DNA from: Burkholderiales bacterium
Lineage (GTDB): Bacteria; Pseudomonadota; Gammaproteobacteria; Burkholderiales; Burkholderiaceae_C
Direction: 5' to 3'
Assembly: GCA_003241965.1 (NCBI GenBank)
Contig: QBMB01000047.1
Span: forward strand, 1-35,442
Length of the DNA: 35,442 nt
In this document: in pieces, positions 24,830 to 32,758 of the stretch
Numbering within the stretch: the stretch's first letter is position 1
Layout: each line of letters opens with the position of its first letter
Program-made: the position numbers and the translations under genes
Notes under the pieces: model-generated
Database searches by the model: none
What the model saw: the letters and a program-made list of their open reading frames with translations, nothing else
Told to the model about the DNA's origin: nothing

Positions 24830-25828
24830 TCACACAAACGCTTCTTCGTCACCGCCACCGCCCAGCATGATCTGGCCTTCATCCGAGAGTCGGCGCACGA
24901 CCTTCAGGATTTCCTTCTGCTGCGTCTCCACTTCCGAGAGCCGGATCGGGCCGCGCGACTCGAGGTCTTCGCGCAGCGCTTCGGCCGCACGGGTGGACAT
25001 GTTGGCCAGAATGAGTTCGCGCAGTTCGTTGGTGGCGCCTTTGAGTGCGACAACCAGCGAGTCGGTGGCCACTTCTTTCAGCACCATCTGCACGGACTTG
25101 CCGTCGAGCTTGAGCAGGTCTTCGAACACGAACATCTTGTCCATGATCTTCTGCGCCAGGTCGGCGTCGAACTCACGGATCGAATCGATCACCGAGGTCT
25201 CGATCTGCGTGCCCATCATGTTGATGATCTCGGCGGCGGTCTTCACGCCACCCATGGAGGTCTTGCGGATCTTGTCGCCGCCGGCAAGCACTTTGAACAG
25301 AACCTCGTTGAGGTCTTTCAGCGCGGTGGGCTGAATGCCTTCGAGCGTGGCGATGCGCAGCATGACCTCGTTGCGTGTGCGTTCGGTGAAGTTCTTGAGT
25401 ACGCCGGCGGTCTGGTCGGCTTCCAGGTGAACGAGGATGGCGGCCACGATCTGGGGATGTTCGTTGCGCAGCAGTTCGGCAATCGACGCCGGGTCCATCC
25501 ACTTCAAACTTTCGATGCCCGAGACGTCGCCGCCCTGCAGAATGCGGTCGATCAGCAGCGATGCCTTGTCGTCGCCCAGAGCCCGCTTGAGCACGGCGCG
25601 CACGTAGTTGTCGGTGTCGGACACCAGCAGGCTCTGCGAAGAGGCCGCGCCGGTGAATTTCTGCATCACCTGGTCAACCCGGTCGTGCGAGACCGAGCGT
25701 GTCTTGGCGATGGTCTCGCCCAGCTTCTGAACTTCTTTCGGGCTGAGGTGCTTGAACACCTCGGCCGCTTCTTCCTCGCCGATCGACATGAGAAAGATGG
25801 CAGCGTCCTGAATTCCCTGGTCTTCCAT
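24830..25828 (-). CDS. fliG: FliG, flagellar motor switch/torque protein
   Basis: 332 residues, the standard length. The three ARM-like domains are visible: the N-terminal FliF-binding part, the middle domain with EHPQ (123-126), and the C-terminal torque domain with alternating charges in the helix LKGATNELRELILANMSTRAAEALREDLESRGPIRLSEVE. FliG passes torque from MotA to the C-ring. It lies 36 bp after fliF. Confidence 0.98.
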   Translation of the reverse strand: MEDQGIQDAAIFLMSIGEEEAAEVFKHLSPKEVQKLGETIAKTRSVSHDRVDQVMQKFTGAASSQSLLVSDTDNYVRAVLKRALGDDKASLLIDRILQGGDVSGIESLKWMDPASIAELLRNEHPQIVAAILVHLEADQTAGVLKNFTERTRNEVMLRIATLEGIQPTALKDLNEVLFKVLAGGDKIRKTSMGGVKTAAEIINMMGTQIETSVIDSIREFDADLAQKIMDKMFVFEDLLKLDGKSVQMVLKEVATDSLVVALKGATNELRELILANMSTRAAEALREDLESRGPIRLSEVETQQKEILKVVRRLSDEGQIMLGGGGDEEAFV

Positions 25829-25864
25829 GTGCGTTTCTCTGTGAGGTGATGTGTGGCGGCGGGG

Positions 25865-27541
25865 TCAGGCTGGCGATTCGCCATTGACCCAGCCTTTGAC
25901 GATGTTGGCCACGGCCATCGGGTTCTCCAGCGCCAGGCGCTTGGCATCGATGAGGCGTTGACCTTCGGCGGTGGGTTCGTTGCTCGGCATGGGCAGGCCA
26001 GGGCGCTCGGGTGTTTCGTTGAGCATGGCGCTGAGCGGCTGCAGCTCGGTCTGGTCGCGGCGCACCGGTGTCTTGAGCAGCTTGAGGCCGGGGCGCACCA
26101 TGCCCATGAGCACCAGCAGGCCCAGGCCCACCATGCCGATCGGCCAGGCCAGACCGCGCAGGAATTCCTGGTTTTCGGCCTGCTGCCACCAGGCCGGCTC
26201 GGTCACTTCGCTGGTCTTCTCCACGTTGAAGGGCGCGTTGACCACGTTCACCGAGTCGCCACGGTCCTTGCTGAAACCAATGGTCTCGCGCACCAGGGCG
26301 GTCATCTGCTCCAGCTGTGCGGCGGGAATGGCCACGGTGGTCTCTTTGCCGGCCTTGTCGGTCGTGGTGCGGTGGTTGATCACCACGGCGGCGCTCAGGC
26401 GCTTGATCTGACCGCTGGACTCGCGCACCACCTTCACCGTCTTGTCCACTTCGTAGTTCACTACCGATTCGCGGCGCATGTTGCCGCCCTTGTCGGCTCC
26501 GCCCTGGGGCGTCACGCCCACCGGTGCGGCAGCGCCATTGACGGGTGCGGTGCCGGTTACCGGGGGCTGGTTGCTCACCGCGCCGGGCACACCCGAGGGT
26601 GTGGCGCTGGCGGCGGCGCCGTCCACCACCGTTTGCTGGCTGCGGATCGCGCTGGTGTCGGGGCTCTGGTTGGGCTTGTGCTCTTCGCTGGTGGACTCGA
26701 CCAGGGAGAAGTCCACGTCGGCACTCACCTGCGCCTTCACGTTGTTGCGGCCCACCAGTGGCTCCAGCATGTCCATGATGCGGCGCGTGTAGAGCTGTTC
26801 GATCTGTTGCGTGTACTGCAGTTTCTGTGTGTCGGCGCCCTGGGCCTGTGCGTCGGCCGGTGCCGAGAGCAGGCTGCCGGCGTCGTCCACCACGCTCACT
26901 GCCTTGGGGTTCATTTCGGGCACGCTGGAAGCCACCAGGTGCACGATGCCGGCCACCTGGGCGCGGTCGAGCGTGCGCCCGGGGTGCAGTGTGAGCAGCA
27001 CCGAGGCGCTGGGTTTCTGTTGCTCGCGAAAGAAGCCGTTCTGGTTGGGCAGCGCCAGGTGGATGCGCGCGCTTTGCACCGAAGAGAGCGACTGGATCGA
27101 GCGGGTGAGTTCACCTTCGAGGCCGCGCTGGAAGGTCAGGCGCTCCTGGAACTGCGTCATGCCGAAGCGGTTGGAATCCATCTGCTCGAAGCCGGTGATG
27201 GAACCTTTGGGCAGACCCTGCGAGGCCAGGCGCAGGCGCGTGTCGTGCACCTTGTCGGCCGGCACCAGGATGGCACCACCGCCTTCGGCGTATTTGTAGG
27301 GCACGTTCATCTGCGAGAGCTGGGCCACCACTGCGCCGCCGTCCTTGTCGCCGAGGTTGGCGTACAGCACGCGGTACTCGGGTTGGCGGCCCATGAAGAA
27401 GAAGGCCAGGGCGATCGCCAGCAGGGCCAGGGCACCCAGGCCGAGCTTGATCTTCTGGGCTTGGTCCATGCGCGAGAGGCCTTCGCCGAAAGCGCTGCGG
27501 CTCGCGGGCTGGAGTTCTATCGGTGCCAGGGTGGTGCTCAT
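25865..27541 (-). CDS. fliF: FliF, flagellar MS-ring protein
   Basis: 558 residues with two membrane helices (about 32-50 and about 464-485). Between them are the ring-building motifs (YRVLYANLGDKDGGAVVAQL, GSITGFEQMD, TQFQERLTFQRGLEGEL), and a Ser/Thr/Pro/Ala-rich loop is near the middle. The C-terminal FliG-binding tail is ENPMAVANIVKGWV. The ATG at 27541 gives the usual length; one 17 codons upstream is possible, and neither has a strong ribosome site. It heads the fliFGHIJK unit, divergent from fliE. Confidence 0.97.
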   Translation of the reverse strand: MSTTLAPIELQPASRSAFGEGLSRMDQAQKIKLGLGALALLAIALAFFFMGRQPEYRVLYANLGDKDGGAVVAQLSQMNVPYKYAEGGGAILVPADKVHDTRLRLASQGLPKGSITGFEQMDSNRFGMTQFQERLTFQRGLEGELTRSIQSLSSVQSARIHLALPNQNGFFREQQKPSASVLLTLHPGRTLDRAQVAGIVHLVASSVPEMNPKAVSVVDDAGSLLSAPADAQAQGADTQKLQYTQQIEQLYTRRIMDMLEPLVGRNNVKAQVSADVDFSLVESTSEEHKPNQSPDTSAIRSQQTVVDGAAASATPSGVPGAVSNQPPVTGTAPVNGAAAPVGVTPQGGADKGGNMRRESVVNYEVDKTVKVVRESSGQIKRLSAAVVINHRTTTDKAGKETTVAIPAAQLEQMTALVRETIGFSKDRGDSVNVVNAPFNVEKTSEVTEPAWWQQAENQEFLRGLAWPIGMVGLGLLVLMGMVRPGLKLLKTPVRRDQTELQPLSAMLNETPERPGLPMPSNEPTAEGQRLIDAKRLALENPMAVANIVKGWVNGESPA

Positions 27542-27736
27542 GTGAAGGGCTCGGGTGAAAGGTCGCCGGAAAAGAGTCGCATGTGGGGACAAGCTACATC
27601 CCGTTGCAACCGATTATTCGGCCCCACCCCCTGCGCCATAGCCTTGATAAGGCCGTGCTTTGTGCCCTTATTCCCGGCGCGTTCTCATGGCCCGCGCCCT
27701 AGCATCGGTGCATTCACTTTGTGCAAGGAAACTGCC
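27542..27736. promoter_or_regulatory. Divergent fliF/fliE control region with three inverted repeats
   Basis: The 195-bp gap must hold promoters for both fliF (minus) and fliE (plus). It contains a perfect 8-bp palindrome GTTGCAAC (27603-27610), CCGA-TTAT-TCGG (27610-27621) and GCCTT-GAT-AAGGC (27641-27653). FlhDC is the expected activator of this gene class, but I cannot assign its site or a -10/-35 pair with confidence. Confidence 0.45.
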
Positions 27737-28051
27737 ATGGACATGCGCATCTCCCCCATGACCAGCCAGGCCCTCACCGGCATTGGCCAGACCAACCTCA
27801 AGCGCCCGGGCGGCGTGGGCGGTGTCGAAGGTGGCTTTGCCGCCAACTTCAAGGACGCCCTCAAGAGCGTCAGCGCCTCGCAAGACGAAGCCTCGCGCCT
27901 GCAGACCCAGGTGCAGCTGGGCAACCCCAAGGTGAGCCTGGAAGAAACCATGCTGGCGATGCAAAAGTCGCAGGTTGGTTTTCAAGCGACTCTCCATGTG
28001 CGCAACCGCATGGTCCAGGCCTACACAGACATCATGAACATGGGCGTTTAG
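27737..28051 (+). CDS. fliE: FliE, MS-ring/rod junction protein
   Basis: 104 residues, normal for FliE. The C-terminal half GNPKVSLEETMLAMQKSQVGFQATLHVRNRMVQAY is the family signature; the N-terminus is flexible. FliE links the MS ring and export gate to the rod. AAGGAA lies 7 nt before the ATG. The same frame is open far upstream across the antisense strand of fliF, but this is only a GC-rich shadow. It is transcribed alone on the plus strand, as is usual where fliE and fliF diverge. Confidence 0.97.
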   Translation: MDMRISPMTSQALTGIGQTNLKRPGGVGGVEGGFAANFKDALKSVSASQDEASRLQTQVQLGNPKVSLEETMLAMQKSQVGFQATLHVRNRMVQAYTDIMNMGV

Positions 28052-28150
28052 AAGCCCCCCTGCGCCGCTCACGCGGCTTCCCCCCGGTGGGGGGACGATG
28101 CCTGCGGCCTGGCAGAGCCAGTTCCGCGGCATCTCTGGGTTCGGACATTG
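28052..28150. repeat. GC-rich palindromic intergenic repeat, copy B
   Basis: It lies between the convergent ends of fliE and fliT. It has GCCGC-TCAC-GCGGC (28064-28077), then C6-GGT-G6 (28080-28094), then a GGC..GGCAGAGCC.. palindrome and a TCTCTGGG..GGAC tail. The order of blocks matches the element at 34316-34402. It can serve as a terminator for fliE. The bases from 28151 to 28191 show nothing clear. Confidence 0.6.
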
Positions 28151-28191
28151 CGCTCCGAGCCCATTTTTTGCGATCCCTTTTCCTGTCGCGT

Positions 28192-28494
28192 TCAGTGCAT
28201 CGGCTGGGGTTGGTTGCGGTCGATGAGTTGCGCCAGGTCGTTCAACCACGGCTCCGCCAGGTTGCGGATCTCGGCATCCGTGCGCAGGATGCGCTGCATG
28301 ATCTTCGTCTTTTCCTTGCGCTCTTCCGGTGCCAGCTCGTCGGTTTTCGACTTGTAGCGCAGCTGCGCAATCAGCACCGCGCAAGCACCTTCAAGGCGCA
28401 CCACCTGGTCCCAGTTTTCCGTCTTGGCCGCTTCAAGCATCTGACTGCTCGTGCGCTCGATCGCTTTGTAATAGTCCAACAAACCGTGCTCCAT
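28192..28494 (-). CDS. fliT: FliT-like flagellar chaperone
   Basis: 100 residues, helical, starting MEHGLLDYYKAIERTSSQML. FliT is the export chaperone of the cap protein FliD and in enterics also represses FlhDC activity. The family is weakly conserved; the call rests on size, helical content and position 1 bp after fliS. The ATG at 28494 was chosen because the longer frame overlaps fliS without added similarity. Confidence 0.82.
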   Translation of the reverse strand: MEHGLLDYYKAIERTSSQMLEAAKTENWDQVVRLEGACAVLIAQLRYKSKTDELAPEERKEKTKIMQRILRTDAEIRNLAEPWLNDLAQLIDRNQPQPMH

Positions 28495-28495
28495 G

Positions 28496-28924
28496 TCAGG
28501 CCCCTGGGCCCGTTGCGGGCGTTGCGGCGGAAGCGCCTCGAATTTGTTTCCACGAACCGGCCAGCGGTTCGATGAGACCAATCACTTCGGTCACCAGCGC
28601 GCGGTCGTTGCGCAGGTTGGCCAGGGTCAGGCGCTGCACGGCGTAGCCGTACAGACCGCTGAGGTTCTTGGCCAGGTCACCGCCCTGCGCCATGTTCAGG
28701 CCGCCCTTGAGGCCTTCTTCCAGGATGCGCACGGCCTTGCCGATGGCCATGCCCTTGGTTTCGATTTCGCCGCGCTCCATGGCGCCGCGCGCGGCGTTGA
28801 GCGACTGGATGAGACCGTCAAACAGCATGCCCACCAGTTGGTGGGGGTCGGCGGTGCTCACGCCGGTGTCGGCGGAAACGCGTTTGTAGGCGGAGGCAGC
28901 TCGTGAATTCACAGAGGTAAACAT
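28496..28924 (-). CDS. fliS: FliS, flagellin export chaperone
   Basis: 142 residues with the FliS features: an AYKRVSADTGVSTADPHQLVGMLFDGLIQSLNAARGA-type N-terminal helix pair and KAVRILEEGLKGGLNMAQGGDLAKNLSGLYGY in the middle. FliS holds unfolded FliC until export. The start at 28924 has AAGGAA upstream; a longer frame to 29029 would swallow the promoter. The C-terminal tail is Ala/Pro/Gly-rich. It forms a unit with fliT and has its own sigma-28-like promoter. Confidence 0.96.
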   Translation of the reverse strand: MFTSVNSRAASAYKRVSADTGVSTADPHQLVGMLFDGLIQSLNAARGAMERGEIETKGMAIGKAVRILEEGLKGGLNMAQGGDLAKNLSGLYGYAVQRLTLANLRNDRALVTEVIGLIEPLAGSWKQIRGASAATPATGPGA

Positions 28925-28955
28925 GACATCGGTTCCTTGTGCTTGATACCTTTCA

Positions 28956-28982
28956 GTATCGGCACGCCCCGGGGGGACTGTA
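28956..28982 (-). promoter_or_regulatory. Sigma-28 (FliA)-type promoter for fliST
   Basis: The minus strand reads TACA-N15-GCCGATAC, with the same -10 octamer as the che operon promoter. The predicted start is about 25 nt before the fliS ATG. A terminator after fliD (29068-29105) makes a separate fliS promoter necessary. Confidence 0.7.
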
Positions 28983-29067
28983 GGCGTCAAAGCCCGGATA
29001 TGCGGTGTAAATGGGGGTGTGGTGTTCATGGTTGTAACGTCCTCGTCAATCCATCACGCCAGGCGTG

Positions 29068-29105
29068 AAAAACCCGACCGGGCAGGGGGCTGCGCAGGGT
29101 CGGGT
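29068..29105 (-). terminator. Intrinsic terminator after fliD
   Basis: On the minus strand ACCCGACC pairs with GGTCGGGT (8-bp stem, 18-nt GC-rich loop) and is followed by TTTTT. It lies 20 bp beyond the fliD stop. A CACGCC-A-GGCGTG inverted repeat (29056-29068) directly follows it. Confidence 0.82.
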
Positions 29106-29125
29106 GGCCAAGGGATATCGGTGGG

Positions 29126-30541
29126 TCAACCCGAGGACTTGTTCCACATCGTCACCTGTTGGTTGACAAAGGCGCTCAGGCCGTTGAGGCGGCCCACAGC
29201 GGCGTCCATGGCGTTGTACTGGGCCAGCAGGCGCACCTCGGCGCGCGCCGCGCGGTCCACCACCCGGTCCTGTTCCTTGGTGTTGCGCTTGACGGCGTTC
29301 TGCAGCGATTCGGTCTTGGTGCTCATGAGGCCATCGGTGGCCAGCAAGCCGTCGGCAAACGTCTTGATCTTCAGGCCGAAGCCCTGGCTGCTGGCATCAC
29401 CTGTGGCGGTGAACAGATTCTTCAGCCCGTCCAGGTTGGTCAGCGCGGCATCGAGCTTCTCGGTCTTGATCTCCAGGTTTCCTCCCTGCTTGGCTTCAAG
29501 CCCTATGTCCGACAGGCGCGAGAACGGGCTGCTGGCCGTGACCGATCGCATCATGCCGCGCAGGGCATTTTGCAGGCCGATGGCCGTGCTGTCGCCTTGA
29601 AGCGAGCCGGCCACCTTGGTGGCGGGGTCGTACTTGGTGACACCCGTCAACATGTTGTTGAGCTGGTTGTAGGCCGCCACGAACGCTTCCACGTTTTTCT
29701 TCATGGCTGCGGTGTCGTTGCTGACGCCGATTTCCACCGGTGCGGTGGTGACCTGCGAGAGCTGCAAGGTCAGACCGGGCAGGGCGTCGGTGAGTTTGTT
29801 GCTGGCCGAGGTGATGGCCACGTTGTTCACCGTGGCTTGTGCATTCAAGGCTTGCTGAGTGCGGGTGGTGCCGGTGGCGGTACCGGGGTCGTAGGCCAGG
29901 CGAGAGAGACCGCTGGCGTCGTTGGGCGTTCCGTCGTCGTCCGTCACCTGCACGCGAAACGCCTTCTCTTCTCCGGTGTCGTTGGAGCGCATCAGGAGGC
30001 GCTCGCCCGATGCGTCGCGCAGCACGGTGGCGCTCACACCTCCATTGGCCGCATTGATCTTGGCCGCCATCTGCGTGAGCGTGTCGGCGGCCTCCACCGT
30101 CACCTCCACTGCAGCACCCGCGCCCGGTGTGAAGGTGTTGCCGCTCCAGCCGCCGAGCTGGATGCTCAGCTTGCCCGAGCCCATGGAGCTGCCCACAGGA
30201 ATGGCGACCGAAGCGGTGGAATGCGCCTTGGCCAGTTGCTGGACTTCGATCGACAGCGAAGTGGCTGGCGCACCCGCTGCTGCGGTGGCGCTCACCGCTG
30301 CCGAATTGGACGAGCTGGCGGAAACGGCATTCCACCCACTGGCGGTGGACAGCTTGCCGGCGGCGTCGCCCAGGCTGGCCACCATCGACTTGATGCTGCC
30401 GTACACCGACAGCTTGCTCTGCATGGAGCTGGCCTGGGTCTGCAGGGGCTGCAGGGGTGCACGCTCCAGCGCCACCAGTTGCGAGACGATGCTCTTGATG
30501 TCGATACCGCTGGCAAGACCAGGGGATGAGATGGTGGCCAT
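29126..30541 (-). CDS. fliD: FliD, flagellar filament cap protein
   Basis: 471 residues. The N-terminal D0/D1 part begins ATISSPGLASGIDIKSIVSQLVALERAPLQPLQ, typical of FliD. The middle is Thr/Ala/Gly-rich and variable. The C-terminal helix pair carries ALRGMMRSVTASSPFSRLSDIGLEAKQGGNLEIKTEKLDAAL. FliD sits at the filament tip and folds flagellin into place. AAGGAAAG lies just before the ATG at 30541; 21 codons upstream in frame add nothing FliD-like. It follows fliC on the same strand after a 146-bp gap with a hairpin. Confidence 0.96.
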   Translation of the reverse strand: MATISSPGLASGIDIKSIVSQLVALERAPLQPLQTQASSMQSKLSVYGSIKSMVASLGDAAGKLSTASGWNAVSASSSNSAAVSATAAAGAPATSLSIEVQQLAKAHSTASVAIPVGSSMGSGKLSIQLGGWSGNTFTPGAGAAVEVTVEAADTLTQMAAKINAANGGVSATVLRDASGERLLMRSNDTGEEKAFRVQVTDDDGTPNDASGLSRLAYDPGTATGTTRTQQALNAQATVNNVAITSASNKLTDALPGLTLQLSQVTTAPVEIGVSNDTAAMKKNVEAFVAAYNQLNNMLTGVTKYDPATKVAGSLQGDSTAIGLQNALRGMMRSVTASSPFSRLSDIGLEAKQGGNLEIKTEKLDAALTNLDGLKNLFTATGDASSQGFGLKIKTFADGLLATDGLMSTKTESLQNAVKRNTKEQDRVVDRAARAEVRLLAQYNAMDAAVGRLNGLSAFVNQQVTMWNKSSG

Positions 30542-30611
30542 GGACTTTCCTTTTCGGAATGAACGCAGTGCACGCGGGAGGCATGCACTCGGTTGATGCC
30601 GCAAGTGGCAA

Positions 30612-30642
30612 GGCGGCGGGGCGGAAAACCGCCTCCGCCGCC
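30612..30642 (-). terminator. GC-rich hairpin between fliC and fliD
   Basis: GGCGGCG..GGCGG-TTTT-CCGCC..CGCCGCC on the minus strand forms a near-perfect 13-bp stem, beginning 46 bp after the fliC stop. The U-run after it is weak. It would end or attenuate the strong fliC transcript. No sigma-28 site was found before fliD, so fliD may use read-through or another promoter. Confidence 0.6.
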
Positions 30643-30687
30643 CGGGTCACTGCGCCCGAAGGCGCGATGACCGTGGTTGCTGCGAGA

Positions 30688-31872
30688 TCAACGCAGCAGG
30701 GACAGCACGCCCTGGGGCGCCTGGTTGGCCTGGGCCACCATGGCGGTGCCGGCCTGCTGCAGGATCTGTGCACGCGACAGGTTGGCCGTTTCCTTGGCGA
30801 AGTCGGCGTCCACGATACGACCGCGAGCGGCCGAGATGTTTTCCGACTGGATCTGGATGTTGCTCACGGCGTTTTCAAAGCGGCTTTGCAGGGCGCCGAG
30901 GTTGGCGCGCGAGCTGTTGATGGCGTCGAGTGCGCTGTCGATCTGCGTCAGGGCGGCGGTGGCGCCACCGGTGGACGAGATGTCCAGCGTGTTGAGCGCG
31001 CCGGTGCTGCCTGCGGTGGAGACCAGGCCGGTGGCGGCATCGATGCCGGTGAGGGTGCCGTCGTCAGCGCCGTCCACGGTGAAGGAACCGTCCCAGGTGC
31101 CTTCTTCGGTGGCGGTGAATTCGATCGCGTCGGTGGAGCTGTTGTAGACAGCGTTCACGCCGGTTTCGTTGGACTTGGCGTTGATCGCGCTGACCACCTG
31201 GGCCATGCGGTTGGAGGCGCTGCCCGAAGCGGGGATCACGCCGATGTCCACGGCCACGCCGCTCTTGCCGGTGATGGTGAGGTCACCCAGTGCGGTGGCG
31301 GTGCCGAAGGCGGTGGCAGCAGCTGCAGCACCCGTTGCCGAAGCGGCACCGGTGGCGGCATCGCCCAGCGAGGTCAGGTTGGCATCGGCAATCTCGGACA
31401 CGTTGATGGACTCGCCTGCGTTGGCGCCGACCTGGAAGGTCTGGTTGGTGAAGCTGCCGTTGAGCAGCTTGGTGCCGTTGAAGCTGGTGGTGTCGGCCAC
31501 GCGCTGGATCTCTTCCTTCAACTGGCCGACTTCGGCCTGCAGCGCGGTGCGGTCGGAATCGCTGTTGGTCGCGTTGGCGGACTGCACGGCCAGTTCACGC
31601 ATGCGCTGCAGCATGTCGCCGACTTTGCCCAGCGAGCCTTCAGCGGTCTGCGCCAGCGAGATGCCGTCGTTGGCGTTGCGGGCTGCCACGGTCATGCCGC
31701 GCACTTGAGCACTCATGCGCTCAGAGATCGCGAGGCCGGCGGCGTCGTCCTTGGCGCTGTTGACGCGCAGGCCGGAAGACAGGCGCTGCATGGAAGTGGC
31801 CAACGAGCCTGCCGACTGGGACAGGTTGCGCTGGGCGGTCATCGACATCACGTTTGTATTGATGGTGGTCAT
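30688..31872 (-). CDS. fliC: FliC, flagellin
   Basis: 394 residues, the only flagellin in the window. The conserved N-terminal D0/D1 (NTNVMSMTAQRNLSQSAGSLATSMQRLSSGLRVNSAKDDAAGLAI, to about 140) and C-terminal D1/D0 (SALDAINSSRANLGALQSRFENAV through VLSLLR) flank a variable Ala/Gly/Thr/Asp-rich surface region (about 145-300). It is shorter than E. coli FliC. There is no signal peptide because it leaves through the flagellar channel, helped by FliS. TAGGAG stands before the ATG. Its own sigma-28-like promoter gives a leader of about 170 nt. Confidence 0.98.
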   Translation of the reverse strand: MTTINTNVMSMTAQRNLSQSAGSLATSMQRLSSGLRVNSAKDDAAGLAISERMSAQVRGMTVAARNANDGISLAQTAEGSLGKVGDMLQRMRELAVQSANATNSDSDRTALQAEVGQLKEEIQRVADTTSFNGTKLLNGSFTNQTFQVGANAGESINVSEIADANLTSLGDAATGAASATGAAAAATAFGTATALGDLTITGKSGVAVDIGVIPASGSASNRMAQVVSAINAKSNETGVNAVYNSSTDAIEFTATEEGTWDGSFTVDGADDGTLTGIDAATGLVSTAGSTGALNTLDISSTGGATAALTQIDSALDAINSSRANLGALQSRFENAVSNIQIQSENISAARGRIVDADFAKETANLSRAQILQQAGTAMVAQANQAPQGVLSLLR

Positions 31873-31926
31873 AACTAACTCCTAAAAGTGGAAAAAAAGT
31901 AATCCGGCATTGCTGCCAATCTCAAC

Positions 31927-31944
31927 GCCAGCCAGAAGGCTGGC
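31927..31944 (-). other. Hairpin in the fliC leader RNA
   Basis: GCCAGCC-4 nt-GGCTGGC is a perfect 7-bp stem about 55 nt before the fliC ATG, followed further down by a T7 run and the TAGGAG ribosome site. Its role is unknown; leader-based control of flagellin translation is an inference. Confidence 0.5.
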
Positions 31945-32049
31945 CGCCATGACCGGAGCTGGCTGCCCGCACCGGATGGACCCCAGGTCTCTTCCAATGC
32001 GCCGCTTACTTGCCGGACGACGAACCTTTGTAGAAGTCCGTTGCAATCA

Positions 32050-32076
32050 ATTTCGGAGACCTGTACGGATTCTTTA
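32050..32076 (-). promoter_or_regulatory. Sigma-28 (FliA)-type promoter for fliC
   Basis: The minus strand reads TAAAG followed by TCCGAAAT, that is TAAA-N15-TCCGAAAT. The -35 is a perfect match and the -10 keeps CCGA. The distance to the fliC ATG gives a leader of about 170 nt, longer than for the other late genes. Confidence 0.68.
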
Positions 32077-32375
32077 GCCCTGCTTGAAATTCGTTTCGCA
32101 AATAAGCGGGTGCTGCAGGGCTCAGTTCGGTGCTTACATGAAGCGCAGGGGGTGCTGGCCTCGTTGCAGCGTGGGGTGGGCGCTGCACAGGCAGGGCCGT
32201 TTTGAGAACCAACGACGTAGGTGATTGGATGACACGCAGGTGCTGCACACCTGACACGCGGTACAGCCGTTTACCGATTCAAGATTGTTTACCACTCGAC
32301 ACAATTACACACATCGGGTCAGGAGTTGTAAGCAAGTCGCCCACAACCCAGACCCCACCACCGAAGGAACACATC
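32077..32375 (+). promoter_or_regulatory. Upstream control region of flhDC
   Basis: This 299-bp stretch without a gene precedes flhD. It holds CAGGTG-CTGCA-CACCTG (32237-32253) flanked by direct repeats GACACGC at 32231 and 32253 (22 bp apart), then CGGTA...TACCG (32259-32276) and an A/T-richer segment up to about 32320, where the flhD promoter is most likely. I could not choose a -10/-35 pair with confidence. GAAGGAA stands 7 nt before the flhD ATG. Confidence 0.5.
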
Positions 32376-32711
32376 ATGGACAGCGAACAAATCCTGGCTG
32401 AGATCCGCGAAGCCAACCTGACCTACCTGATGCTGGCGCAGAACCTGATTCGCAAGGACCGCGCCGAAGCACTGTTCCGCCTGGGCGTGACCGAAGAGGC
32501 CGCCGACCTGCTGGCCATGCTGTCCACCGCGCAGCTGCTCAAGATCGCCTCCAGCAACATGCTGCTGTGCCGCTTCCGTGTGGACGACGACCTGGTGTGG
32601 AACCTGCTGACCAGCCACAACGTGAAGAAGGTGGACAACGCCACCACCACACAGCTGCACGCCAGCATCCTCATGGCCGGCAAGTTCGCCGAGTCCATGG
32701 CCGCGCACTGA
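32376..32711 (+). CDS. flhD: FlhD, flagellar master regulator subunit
   Basis: 111 residues, all helical, matching FlhD: SEQILAEIREANLTYLMLAQNLIRKDRAEALFRLGV and LKIASSNMLLCRFRVDD. FlhD forms the FlhD4C2 activator with FlhC, which turns on middle flagellar promoters with the main sigma factor. It is followed by flhC after 47 bp. It is divergent from fliC, with a 503-bp gap between them. Confidence 0.97.
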   Translation: MDSEQILAEIREANLTYLMLAQNLIRKDRAEALFRLGVTEEAADLLAMLSTAQLLKIASSNMLLCRFRVDDDLVWNLLTSHNVKKVDNATTTQLHASILMAGKFAESMAAH

Positions 32712-32758
32712 CCTGCACGGTTACAAGTTTTCCTTCTTTCAAGCTCCAGGAGCCCCTC

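Noticed and set aside
25853..27736. Open frame upstream of and in frame with fliE
   Set aside because: It is antisense to fliF; FliE is 104 residues and has its own start and ribosome site at 27737.
30542..30611. Sigma-28 site before fliD (TCCGAAAA)
   Set aside because: It overlaps the ribosome site and has no -35 at 15 nt.
32006..32257. 83-codon minus-strand frame between fliC and flhD
   Set aside because: It would cover the fliC promoter and leader, has no ribosome site and no recognised family.
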